The notes: generated by a model not told the origin, from the letters alone. A stretch of DNA of 6,056 nucleotides from Dehalococcoidia bacterium SM23_28_2 (GCA_001303545.1 LJUA01000084.1:1-6056), one strand, 5' to 3'. Counted from the stretch's first letter, positions 1-5,599 are shown. Numbers and translations: made by a program.

Positions 1-563
1 TCCACGGCCACCGAGTCGTAGGCCTGGAGCAGCGGGTAGAGGAACTCGTGGAGGCCGATCGGCTTGTGAGCGGCGAACCGCTCAGAGTACTCCTGCCGCT
101 GGAGCATCTGGGCCACCGTGAAGCGAGCGGCCAGGCGCACCACCGTCTCCAGGTCGAACTTGTCGAACCACTCGCTCTGCCAGCGGATCTCCGTGCGCTC
201 TCTGTCCACCACCGTGAAGAACTGGCGCAGGTAGGTCTCGGCGTTGACTTTGACCTCCTCGGCGGTGAGCATTGGGCGCGTCTGCGATTGGCCGCTGGGA
301 TCGCCGATGCGGGCCGTCCAGTCGCCGACGATGACTACCACTCGATGGCCCAGCTCCTGAAGCTGGCGCAGCTTGCGCAAGCCGACGGCGTGCCCCAGGG
401 TGAGGTCGGGAGCGCTGGGGTCGAAACCCATCTTCAGGCGAAGGCAGCGGCCGGAGCGCAGGCCCTCCACGAACTCGTCCTCGGGGATGATCTCCGCCAC
501 CGCCCGACGGAGGACCCAGTCCAGCTCTTCGTCTTTCGGAATCCTAACGTTAGCCTTGCTCAT
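1..563 (-). CDS. tyrS: Tyrosyl-tRNA synthetase, N-terminal part (cut by left edge)
   Basis: Class I aminoacyl-tRNA synthetase that activates tyrosine with ATP and charges tRNA-Tyr in the cytoplasm. The window holds the first 187 residues; the family is about 400 long, so the KMSKS loop and the tRNA-binding C-terminus lie beyond the left edge. Visible marks are FDPSAPDLTLGHAVGLRKL at residues 47-65, where HAVG replaces the HIGH signature as is usual in one TyrS subgroup; GDWTARIGDPSG at 80-91; the KVNAETYLRQFF helix at 105-116; and the stretch HKPIGLHEFLYPLLQAYDS at 166-184, which belongs to the tyrosine/tRNA region of the catalytic domain. The start ATG at 563 overlaps the ribF stop as ATGA, and only a weak AGGG lies upstream, so translational coupling to ribF is likely. 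No T-box leader is possible directly upstream because that sequence is ribF coding. Family assignment is firm; the subgroup is inference. Confidence 0.95.
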   Translation of the reverse strand, partial: MSKANVRIPKDEELDWVLRRAVAEIIPEDEFVEGLRSGRCLRLKMGFDPSAPDLTLGHAVGLRKLRQLQELGHRVVVIVGDWTARIGDPSGQSQTRPMLTAEEVKVNAETYLRQFFTVVDRERTEIRWQSEWFDKFDLETVVRLAARFTVAQMLQRQEYSERFAAHKPIGLHEFLYPLLQAYDSVAV

Positions 564-1540
564 GACAAGTAGGCCCTGGTGGCAGCGACATCCTTTTCGA
601 TCTGCTCCTTGAGAGCGTCCGCGTCTGGAAAGCGCATCTCCCCCCGCAGGCGGTGCAAGAGCTCGATGCGCAGCTCCTCCCCGCGCACTTCCCCCTGGAA
701 GTCCAGGATGTAGGTCTCGACGGTCGGCGTGTCCTCGTCGAAGGTGGGACGCAGGCCGATGTTGGTCACCGCCGGATAGGCCGCCCCGCCCACATAGGCG
801 CGGGTGACGTAGACGCCGAAGGCGGGCAGCGCCCTGTCCAGGCCGAGGGCAATGTTGGCGGTAGGGAAGCCCAGCGACCTCCCTCGCTCGGCGCCCCGAA
901 CGATAGGCCCTCGCAGGAGGAAGGGGCGGCCCAGCAGGCTGGCCACCGTCTCCATATCTCCTCGGGCCAGGGCCAAACGTGTGGCAGAGGAGCCCACCTT
1001 CTCCTCGCCGACCTTCAAGAGAGCCACCTCCTCCACGGCGAAGCCCATCTCCCGCCCTATGGCCTCCAAAGCGCGGGCATCCGCCTCGCGGCCGCGCCCC
1101 AGGGCGAAATCGCTCCCCACCACCAGCAGCTTCATCCTTAGCTCCTCCACCAGCAGCGACGCGAACTCGCGGGCGGAGAGCTGAGCCAGCTCGGAGGTGA
1201 AGGTGAGGATGGCCACGCTGTCCACCCCCAGCTCCCGCAGAAGCTCGATGCGCTCCTCCAGGCCGCAAAGGTAGGTGAGAGAAGCCTGAGGCTGCACCAC
1301 CAGGCGGGGATGAGGATGAAAGGTGACCACCATAGTGCCCAGCCTCTCCCGGCGCCCTCTCTCCACCATCCGCCCAATGAGATAGCGATGGCCTCGATGC
1401 ACGCCGTCGAACACGCCGATGCACACGGCGGTGTCTCGATCGAGGGCAGCCCGACGGAGCTCCTCGCGCGCGAGGACCGGGCTCTCGCTCACGGAGAGAA
1501 CCCGTCCCCTTGCCCGGTTAGCGAAGCCGCCATCCCCCAT
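560..1540 (-). CDS. ribF: Bifunctional riboflavin kinase / FAD synthetase
   Basis: Two-domain cytoplasmic enzyme that phosphorylates riboflavin to FMN and adenylylates FMN to FAD. The N-terminal nucleotidyltransferase domain shows GVFDGVHRGH at residues 42-51, FHPHP at 74-78, GSDFALGRGREAD at 142-154 and SSATR at 184-188. The C-terminal riboflavin-kinase domain shows GRSLGFPTANI at 220-230, FGVYV at 241-245, TNIGLRPTF at 259-267 and ETYILDF at 275-281. Length (326 residues) is slightly above the usual 305-320. The ATG at 1540 is the only ATG upstream of the conserved core in this frame, but its only Shine-Dalgarno-like bases (AAGGG) touch it directly, and it lies 8 nt after an intrinsic terminator. 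A GTG at 1492 would give a 310-residue protein with the first motif at residue 26, closer to family norms, so the true start is open. The stop overlaps the tyrS start. Confidence 0.95.
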   Translation of the reverse strand: MGDGGFANRARGRVLSVSESPVLAREELRRAALDRDTAVCIGVFDGVHRGHRYLIGRMVERGRRERLGTMVVTFHPHPRLVVQPQASLTYLCGLEERIELLRELGVDSVAILTFTSELAQLSAREFASLLVEELRMKLLVVGSDFALGRGREADARALEAIGREMGFAVEEVALLKVGEEKVGSSATRLALARGDMETVASLLGRPFLLRGPIVRGAERGRSLGFPTANIALGLDRALPAFGVYVTRAYVGGAAYPAVTNIGLRPTFDEDTPTVETYILDFQGEVRGEELRIELLHRLRGEMRFPDADALKEQIEKDVAATRAYLS

Positions 1541-1548
1541 CCCTTGCG

Positions 1549-1573
1549 AAAAAGGGAGGGCCGAAACCCTCCC
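1549..1573 (-). terminator. Intrinsic terminator between scpA and ribF (possible ribF attenuator)
   Basis: Read on the minus strand, a perfect 7-bp G/C stem (GGGAGGG with CCCTCCC, 1567-1573 and 1554-1560) closes a 6-nt loop TTTCGG and is followed directly by five T (1553-1549). The plus strand has no T-run after the stem, so the polarity is minus. It lies about 50 nt after the scpA stop, as expected for the end of that operon. It also sits 8 nt before the ATG assigned to ribF, so any transcript reaching ribF from upstream must pass through it. Confidence 0.85.
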
Positions 1574-1600
1574 GCTTCCCGGAACCGACTCGCGCTGGCG

Positions 1601-1629
1601 ATGCTATCACAGCCTCCTAGGAAGATCAA
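1601..1629 (-). promoter_or_regulatory. Candidate sigma70-type promoter for ribF-tyrS
   Basis: On the minus strand, TTGATC (1629-1624, 4 of 6 to the -35 consensus) is separated by exactly 17 nt from TAGCAT (1606-1601, 4 of 6 to the -10 consensus), and TGA precedes the -10 box as an extended -10 motif. The -35 overlaps the scpA stop codon. Transcription would begin near 1594 and run straight into the terminator at 1573-1549. The match is moderate and comes from inspection only. Confidence 0.45.
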
Positions 1630-2360
1630 GGCGATACGCTTGTCACCGCCTCTGTCGCCAGCAATGCTATGTCACGAAAGCGTGCCCTCTGCCTGGCCAC
1701 CAGCCGGCCGGCCTTTATCAGCTCTAGAACGGCCAGAAAGACGACTATCACCTCCACGCGAGAGGTGCAGGCCTCGATCAGCGCCCGGAAGGACGCCCGC
1801 CCGGACCCCTCAGCAACCGCCTCCATCACCGCCGCCATCTTCTCGTCGACCGTCACCGTCTCCAGCTCGATGGTGCCCTCCTCGGGCTCAGCGGGCTGCC
1901 GGTTGAGGGCCTCCTCAAAGATGTTCAGCAGGCCCTCCAGGGTTACGCCCTTCAGCCCCGGCGGCAGGAGGAACCCCTTGGATGGAGCGGCCAGGCGAGG
2001 GTAGGCACGGCGACCCTGTTCCTCCAGATCCCGAAAGGCCCCCGCTGCCTCTCGGAACCGCTTGTACTCCACCAGCATCTGGGCCAGCGCCTCGCCGGCG
2101 TCTTTCTCTTCAGCCTCCGGCTGGCGAGGCCGCGCTTCCGGCAGGAGAGCGCGAGACTTTATGTAGAGAAGTCTGGCCCCCAGCGCAATGAACTCGACCA
2201 GCGCCTCGGCGTCCAGCCCCTCAGCCGAGCGCAGGTGAGCCCAGTACTGATCGGTCACCTGGGCCAGCGATACGCCGGTGATGTCCAACTCTTCCTTCTC
2301 GATGAGCTCAAGGAGAAGATCGAGGGGGCCCTGGAAGACCGAAAGCTTCAGCTCAAACAC
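1626..2360 (-). CDS. scpA: Segregation and condensation protein A (kleisin)
   Basis: Kleisin subunit that, with ScpB and the SMC ATPase, forms the bacterial condensin acting on the nucleoid during chromosome segregation. The protein has 244 residues, a normal length. The N-terminal SMC-neck-binding region is recognisable as FQGPLDLLLELIEKEELDI at 9-27, followed by a helix with ARLLYIKSRALLP at 62-74. A charged, variable middle (76-90 and 153-166) leads to the C-terminal winged helix with SRVEVIVVFLAVLELIKAGR at 200-219, the part that contacts the SMC head. The start is GTG at 2360: the frame is closed by a TAG nine codons earlier, and an AGAGGTAGG purine stretch lies at a suitable distance upstream. 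The gene follows aroF after 52 nt. The usual partner scpB is not downstream, where a terminator and ribF are found instead, so ScpB must be encoded elsewhere if present. Confidence 0.93.
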   Translation of the reverse strand: MFELKLSVFQGPLDLLLELIEKEELDITGVSLAQVTDQYWAHLRSAEGLDAEALVEFIALGARLLYIKSRALLPEARPRQPEAEEKDAGEALAQMLVEYKRFREAAGAFRDLEEQGRRAYPRLAAPSKGFLLPPGLKGVTLEGLLNIFEEALNRQPAEPEEGTIELETVTVDEKMAAVMEAVAEGSGRASFRALIEACTSRVEVIVVFLAVLELIKAGRLVARQRARFRDIALLATEAVTSVSP

Positions 2361-2412
2361 CTTTGCCTACCTCTTTCGTCCCCCGCGGGCCCCCATATTG
2401 CCGTCTTCGCCC
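2361..2412 (-). other. aroF-scpA spacer, no separate signal
   Basis: This 52-nt gap holds the scpA ribosome-binding region (AGAGGTAGG) and a G-rich stretch with a short GGGCCC palindrome. An ATG at 2396 is in frame with scpA but hits TAG after nine codons, so it is not an alternative scpA start. I see no convincing promoter or terminator, which fits cotranscription of aroF and scpA. Confidence 0.5.
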
Positions 2413-3435
2413 CTAGGTCGCCGCCAGCGGTTTCCCCACTGCCTCGGCCACCTCTCGTACGCTCTCCATCAACTGCCGGAAGCCGTCGAAGGTGAGGGAC
2501 TGGGCACCATCGGAGAGAGCGCTCTCAGGATTCGGGTGCAACTCCACGATGAGGCCATCGGCGCCGGCAGCCACCGCCGCCTTGGCCATGGGCTCCACCA
2601 GGTAGCGATGACCAGTAGCGTGACTGGGGTCGCCGATGATGGGCAGATGGCTGAGGCGCTTGACCGCCGGAATGGCGCTCAGGTCCATGGTGAAGCGAGT
2701 ACTGGTCTCGAAGGTGCGAATGCCCCTTTCGCAGAGGATCACATCGCTGTTCTCCTGGGCCAAAACGTACTCAGCGGCCAGAAGCCACTCCTGTAAGGGC
2801 GCCCACATGCCCCGCTTGAGCATCACCGGCTTGCCAGAACGGCCCACTTCGTCCAGAAGAGTGAAGTTCTGCATACTGCGGCTGCCGACCTGAAGGATGT
2901 CAGCGTAACGAGCCACCAACTCCACATCGCGCGGGTCCATCACCTCGCTGATGATCGGCAGGCCGGTTTCTTCCCTGGCCGCCGCCAGTATCTGGAGCCC
3001 CTTCTCCCCCAGGCCACGGAAGGCGTAGGGGTTGGTGCGCGGCTTGAAGGCGCCGCCCCGCAGGATGTGGCCGCCGGCCTCCTTCACCACCCGAGCAGTG
3101 GCCATCATCTGCTCCTCGGTGTCCACCGAGCACTGGCCGGCCATGATCACCGTATTGCCACCGCCGATGGCCACGTTGCCCACCTTGATGACTGTGTCCT
3201 CGGGCTTGAACTCGCGGCTGGCCAGCTTGTAGGGTCGGCTGACCGGCACGACATCCGCCACGCCCTCCAGCAAAGCCAGCTCCTCGGCCAGCTCGGGATA
3301 GGTTTGGCCTACCACCCCGATGACCGTTCTCTCCACACCACGGGAGAGGCTGCCCTTGAAGCCGAGTTCTTTCAGACGTTTTAGAACCCCATCGATTTCC
3401 CTCTCTGTTGAGCTTAGTCTCATTACTATTATCAT
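2413..3435 (-). CDS. aroF: 3-deoxy-7-phosphoheptulonate (DAHP) synthase, type Ibeta with N-terminal regulatory domain
   Basis: Metal-dependent cytoplasmic enzyme that condenses phosphoenolpyruvate and erythrose 4-phosphate, the first step of the shikimate pathway. The 340 residues comprise a ferredoxin-like N-terminal domain (about 1-70), which in homologues such as the Thermotoga enzyme mediates feedback inhibition by Tyr/Phe, and a TIM-barrel catalytic domain. Signature stretches are GGAFKPRTNPYAF at 127-139, LKRGM at 206-210, CERGIRTFE at 235-243, DPSHATGHR at 269-277 and VELHPNPESALSDGAQSL at 297-314. The four expected metal ligands are present: Cys102, His272, Glu298 and Asp309. One oddity is AGQCSVD at 99-105, where the family normally has AGPCSVE; another is the segment after LKRGM (WAPLQEW), which departs from the usual form. 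The start ATG at 3435 has a good GGGAGG Shine-Dalgarno 7 nt upstream that overlaps the aroH stop, so the two genes are coupled. Symbol usage (aroF/aroG/aroA) varies among species. Confidence 0.95.
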   Translation of the reverse strand: MIIVMRLSSTEREIDGVLKRLKELGFKGSLSRGVERTVIGVVGQTYPELAEELALLEGVADVVPVSRPYKLASREFKPEDTVIKVGNVAIGGGNTVIMAGQCSVDTEEQMMATARVVKEAGGHILRGGAFKPRTNPYAFRGLGEKGLQILAAAREETGLPIISEVMDPRDVELVARYADILQVGSRSMQNFTLLDEVGRSGKPVMLKRGMWAPLQEWLLAAEYVLAQENSDVILCERGIRTFETSTRFTMDLSAIPAVKRLSHLPIIGDPSHATGHRYLVEPMAKAAVAAGADGLIVELHPNPESALSDGAQSLTFDGFRQLMESVREVAEAVGKPLAAT

Positions 3436-3447
3436 GGGATTGCCTCC

Positions 3448-3828
3448 CTAGGGCTTGCTTTCCGGCTCGAACTGAAAGTCCGGCCTTAGAACCGTAGCCC
3501 CCCGCAGGTAGACGTGCACGATCTCGTCCGCCTTCTTGTCCGTGTTCACGTGCAGCAGAATGCGTAGGCACATGGACAGGCTCCCCGGCACGGCCATCTC
3601 GTGTCCGCACAGGAGGGGCACATCGTTCCACCCCAGTCGACGAGCGGCCAGGGCAGGAAACTCAGCATTCAGGTCGGGGGTAGTGGTGAAAAAGGCGCTG
3701 GCCACATACTCGGCCTTGACGTCGTTGGCCTTCACCATCGCCGCAAGCAGCTCGGCAGTGGCTTCCAAGATGGCTTCCCGGCTGTTGGCCTCTACTGTGG
3801 TAGCACCGCGGATGCCCCGGCACAGCAT
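3448..3828 (-). CDS. aroH: Chorismate mutase, AroH class
   Basis: Monofunctional trimeric chorismate mutase that rearranges chorismate to prephenate, the branch toward Phe and Tyr. With the start at 3828 it has 126 residues, the same size as the Bacillus subtilis enzyme, and begins MLCRGIRGATTVE, which lines up with that protein's N-terminus. Residues equivalent to the known active site are present: Arg7, Phe57, Arg63, Cys74, Glu77, Arg89, Tyr107 and Arg115 (one-residue offset after position 65 from memory of the Bacillus numbering). The frame stays open 33 codons further upstream to ATG 3927, but that extension has no family counterpart and runs through hairpin sequence, so I reject it. A GGGGAGGAG sequence lies about 12 nt before ATG 3828, a slightly long spacing. 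It stands immediately before aroF, with which it forms a natural pathway pair. Confidence 0.93.
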   Translation of the reverse strand: MLCRGIRGATTVEANSREAILEATAELLAAMVKANDVKAEYVASAFFTTTPDLNAEFPALAARRLGWNDVPLLCGHEMAVPGSLSMCLRILLHVNTDKKADEIVHVYLRGATVLRPDFQFEPESKP

Positions 3829-3871
3829 GCCGAAGATTATCTCCTCCCCAGCAAACGAGCCTGCCAGGCCG

Positions 3872-3893
3872 GCCCGCCTACCAGCAGGCGGGC
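3872..3893 (-). repeat. Second hairpin in the trpA-aroH spacer
   Basis: An 8-bp perfect inverted repeat, GCCCGCCT (minus 3893-3886) with AGGCGGGC (3879-3872), closes a 6-nt loop GCTGGT. No T-run follows, so it does not look like a standard intrinsic terminator. It lies about 45 nt before the aroH start. It could stabilise or help process the mRNA between trpA and aroH, or weaken transcription toward aroH; the sequence does not decide which. Confidence 0.6.
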
Positions 3894-3895
3894 TA

Positions 3896-3918
3896 GCGCG
3901 GGGTGAATACCCCGGCGC
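3896..3918 (-). repeat. First hairpin in the trpA-aroH spacer
   Basis: An inverted repeat with GCGC plus GGGGT on one side and ACCCC plus GCGC on the other pairs nine bases, with one bulged base and a 4-nt loop (minus strand ATTC). It begins about 18 nt after the trpA stop and ends 2 nt before the second hairpin, so the two are stacked in tandem. No T-run follows. Confidence 0.55.
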
Positions 3919-3935
3919 GGAGGCCATCGGTCATT

Positions 3936-4742
3936 CTAGACCGAGGTCCTCCGTCGGCCAGTAACCACCTCCACATATTCCCTCACCCTTTCCTCTCGCT
4001 CTTCGGCTGGTGCCCGGTCGATAACATCGATGATGGCACTACCAATGACAGCGGCCTGCGCCCCCAGGTCAGCCACCCCCTCCAGGTGCTCCCGCTTGGA
4101 GATGCCGAAGCCCACGGCCAAAGGCAGCGAACTATGCCGTCGCACCCGTGCCAGGAACTCCGCCAGCCCCGGCGGCAACTGCTGGCGAGCGCCAGTGACC
4201 CCTGTCAAGCTGACACAATATATGAAACCGGTCGACTGGCCCGCCACCAGGGCGATGCGCTCATCGCTGCTGGTGGGCGCCAGGAGATAAATTAAATCCA
4301 GCCCGCGATCAGCGCAAGCTGCTTGCAAGCCGGCGGCCCCCTCAGGCGGTAGATCCACCCCGATCAGGCCGTCAACTCCGGCGACAGCAGCGTCGCGGGC
4401 GAACTCATCGATCCCGTACGCCAGTATTGTATTGTAGTATCCCATAAGCAGAAGCGGTATGGCAAGCCCTCGCGCCCTGAGCTGCTTCACCACGTCCAGA
4501 CAGAGAGCAGGCGTCACCCCCTGCTGGAGAGCGTGATGGCTGGCCCGCTGGATGGTAGCGCCGTCGGCCAGCGGGTCGCTGAAAGGCACGCCAAGCTCCA
4601 CCATGTCCGCGCCGCCGGCGGCCAGGGCGGGCACCAGCCGCAGCGTCGACTCTACATCCGGGTAGCCGACCGTCAGGTAGGCGATGAGGCCCAGCCGCCC
4701 CTCCTGCCGCAGGCGGGCCATCGTCTGGCCTATGCGGCTCAC
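3936..4742 (-). CDS. trpA: Tryptophan synthase alpha subunit
   Basis: Cleaves indole-3-glycerol phosphate to indole and glyceraldehyde 3-phosphate; indole normally passes through a tunnel to the beta subunit TrpB. With GTG 4742 as start the protein has 268 residues, the typical length, and begins with the familiar SRIGQTMARLRQEGRLGLI pattern (2-20). The catalytic acids fall at Glu49 (in MVELGVPFSDPLADG, 47-61) and Asp60, the same numbers as in Salmonella. Also visible are MGYYNTILAYG (100-110), the mobile loop SLTGVTGARQQLP (178-190), and the phosphate-binding GFGIS (211-215) and GSAI (234-237). The frame is open for 69 codons upstream, but these overlap the protease gene in another frame and match no TrpA sequence. 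GTG 4742 has a strong Shine-Dalgarno and overlaps the protease stop as GTGA. TrpB, its obligate partner for efficient synthesis, is not adjacent on either side. Confidence 0.96.
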   Translation of the reverse strand: MSRIGQTMARLRQEGRLGLIAYLTVGYPDVESTLRLVPALAAGGADMVELGVPFSDPLADGATIQRASHHALQQGVTPALCLDVVKQLRARGLAIPLLLMGYYNTILAYGIDEFARDAAVAGVDGLIGVDLPPEGAAGLQAACADRGLDLIYLLAPTSSDERIALVAGQSTGFIYCVSLTGVTGARQQLPPGLAEFLARVRRHSSLPLAVGFGISKREHLEGVADLGAQAAVIGSAIIDVIDRAPAEEREERVREYVEVVTGRRRTSV

Positions 4743-5485
4743 GATCCCCCTCCCGAGGCCAAGCCCATCAGAAAGCCGATGGTATTGAAGGCAAGGTGTG
4801 CCCCGATCGCCGTCCAGAGTGAGCCGGAGAAAACGTAGGCCCAGGCCAGGAGCATGCCGATGACGGTGAAGGGGATCATGCTCCCCAGACTGAAGTGAAG
4901 CGCGGCAAACACAAATCCGCTGGCCAGAGCCGCCCAGAAGGTGCCCCACTTCATCCGCAGGGCCGGAAAAAGGAAGCCACGAAAGAAGGTCTCCTCGGCG
5001 ATGGGTGCCGCCAAGATAGCCAGCACACCCATCAGGAGAAGGATGGCAGGGTTATCGAAGGAACCCTCGGGCAGGGTGCTTTCGGGCACCAGCTCTCCCA
5101 ATCCGACCAGCTCCACGATCAGGAAGTAGACACCGAGGATGAGGTAAGCCGCCAGCACCACCAACACCGGTACCCACCAGCCACCTCGCACGGGAGGACG
5201 AAAGCCCAGCGCCCGCCAGCCGCAGGAGTATCGCCGTACGCTGAACCAGGCGACTGTCGCCAGGAAGGCCGCTTCCAGGGCCAGGGTAGCCCCCAGAGTG
5301 ATCGCTATCTCGGCGTCATCGCGCATATTCCCCGCAGCAGCGATGCCGATGCCCAGTACGAAGAACATGAGGAGGACGGCCACCACCATCCAGGCGCTTG
5401 CCAGCCCCAGGTCGCGCAGCTTCCACGGCACCGGCGGCCCCTTCGCGACGATGCCCTCTTGCGGCTGAATCCCTGTATCGTCCAT
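4739..5485 (-). CDS. CPBP-family intramembrane glutamic protease
   Basis: Multi-pass membrane protein of the CPBP (CAAX protease/bacteriocin-processing, also called Abi or Rce1-like) family. In the 248-residue form, hydrophobic segments are seen at about 29-51, 59-83, 103-127, 147-162, 184-200, 203-219 and 224-241. The three family motifs are intact: EETFFR at 164-169 (catalytic Glu164/Glu165 and Arg169), FAALH at 193-197, and HLAFN at 230-234. An active enzyme is therefore likely; its substrate cannot be read from sequence. Bacterial members include bacteriocin-immunity and prenyl-protein protease-like proteins, but nothing nearby points to either. I prefer ATG 5485 over ATG 5521 because 5521 falls inside the candidate promoter, though neither has a clear Shine-Dalgarno. 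The stop overlaps the trpA start, making this the first gene of the trpA-containing operon. Confidence 0.9.
   Translation of the reverse strand: MDDTGIQPQEGIVAKGPPVPWKLRDLGLASAWMVVAVLLMFFVLGIGIAAAGNMRDDAEIAITLGATLALEAAFLATVAWFSVRRYSCGWRALGFRPPVRGGWWVPVLVVLAAYLILGVYFLIVELVGLGELVPESTLPEGSFDNPAILLLMGVLAILAAPIAEETFFRGFLFPALRMKWGTFWAALASGFVFAALHFSLGSMIPFTVIGMLLAWAYVFSGSLWTAIGAHLAFNTIGFLMGLASGGGS
4743..4754 (-). promoter_or_regulatory. Ribosome-binding site fixing the trpA start
   Basis: GGGAGGGGG (4754-4746) gives a GGAGG core ending 6 nt before GTG 4742. This is the best Shine-Dalgarno in the window and lies inside the last codons (Ser-Gly-Gly-Gly) of the upstream protease gene. It favours GTG 4742 over the ATG at 4721 and supports translational coupling. 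Confidence 0.75.
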
Positions 5486-5508
5486 TACTGACCAAACCGA
5501 TACTGGTT

Positions 5509-5518
5509 CTATTAATAG
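5509..5518. repeat. AT-rich palindrome CTATTAATAG over the protease promoter
   Basis: A perfect 10-bp palindrome in otherwise GC-rich DNA, directly followed by a second palindrome GCATGC (5518-5523). It covers the candidate -10 box of the leftward promoter. It may simply be the AT-rich melting region, or an operator for a dimeric regulator. Confidence 0.45.
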
Positions 5519-5540
5519 CATGCGCGTTCACTGGTAGCAA
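5512..5540 (-). promoter_or_regulatory. Candidate sigma70-type promoter for the CPBP-trpA-aroH-aroF-scpA operon
   Basis: On the minus strand, TTGCTA (5540-5535, 4 of 6 to consensus) stands 17 nt from TATTAA (5517-5512, 4 of 6). Transcription would begin near 5505, giving a leader of about 20 nt to ATG 5485. It is the only AT-rich stretch upstream of the operon, which supports the call; the individual boxes are imperfect. Confidence 0.45.
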
Positions 5541-5548
5541 ACGGAGGG

Positions 5549-5578
5549 TTGGACGTCAGCCCATTACTGCCGTACACT
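5549..5578 (+). promoter_or_regulatory. Weak candidate promoter for the methyltransferase gene
   Basis: TTGGAC (5549-5554) and TACACT (5573-5578) are 18 nt apart and would start transcription near 5585, about 15 nt before the ATG. The -35 match is poor (3 of 6). An alternative is CTGACC (5488-5493) with TATTAA (5510-5515), 16 nt apart, which would share the palindrome with the leftward promoter. A promoter must lie in this gap because the gene is divergent; which boxes serve is uncertain. Confidence 0.3.
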
Positions 5579-5599
5579 TCTCTCCGCGGGGCGAAGGAC

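Larger units (their letters stand above)
5482..5569. repeat. Direct repeat CCATTACTG flanking the divergent promoter region
   Basis: The 9-mer CCATTACTG occurs at 5482-5490 and again at 5561-5569, same orientation, 79 nt apart. The first copy covers the protease start codon and the second lies shortly before the methyltransferase. Nine bases can recur by chance, so an operator role is only a possibility. Confidence 0.35.

Noticed and set aside
48..572. A 174-codon plus-strand open frame opposite tyrS
   Set aside because: The minus strand encodes clear TyrS motifs throughout; the plus frame is a codon-bias shadow.
1541..1600. FMN riboswitch upstream of ribF
   Set aside because: The leader has room for only one simple hairpin; the multi-stem conserved RFN core is absent.
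1310..1906. A 198-codon plus-strand open frame crossing the ribF-scpA junction
   Set aside because: It runs antisense through two conserved genes and a terminator, and becomes Pro/Arg/Ser low complexity.
2900..3631. A 243-codon minus-strand open frame across aroF and aroH
   Set aside because: It is an off-frame reading of two firmly identified genes, is rich in Gly/Arg as expected from GC-rich shadow frames, and shows no domain.
3872..3918. Spacer hairpins as an intrinsic terminator after trpA
   Set aside because: Neither stem is followed by a T-run on the minus strand, and aroH and aroF follow closely with no clear promoter of their own.
3829..3927. A 33-residue N-terminal extension of chorismate mutase from ATG 3927
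   Set aside because: AroH proteins start at the RGIRGATTVE core; the extension is Pro/Arg/Gly-rich and is read through intergenic hairpins.
4743..4949. A 69-residue N-terminal extension of TrpA
   Set aside because: It overlaps the CPBP gene in another frame, resembles no TrpA, and the strong Shine-Dalgarno points to GTG 4742.
4895..5491. A 198-codon plus-strand open frame opposite the CPBP gene
   Set aside because: It lies antisense to a gene with all three family motifs and hydrophobic segments; its translation is low-complexity Gln/His/Arg-rich.
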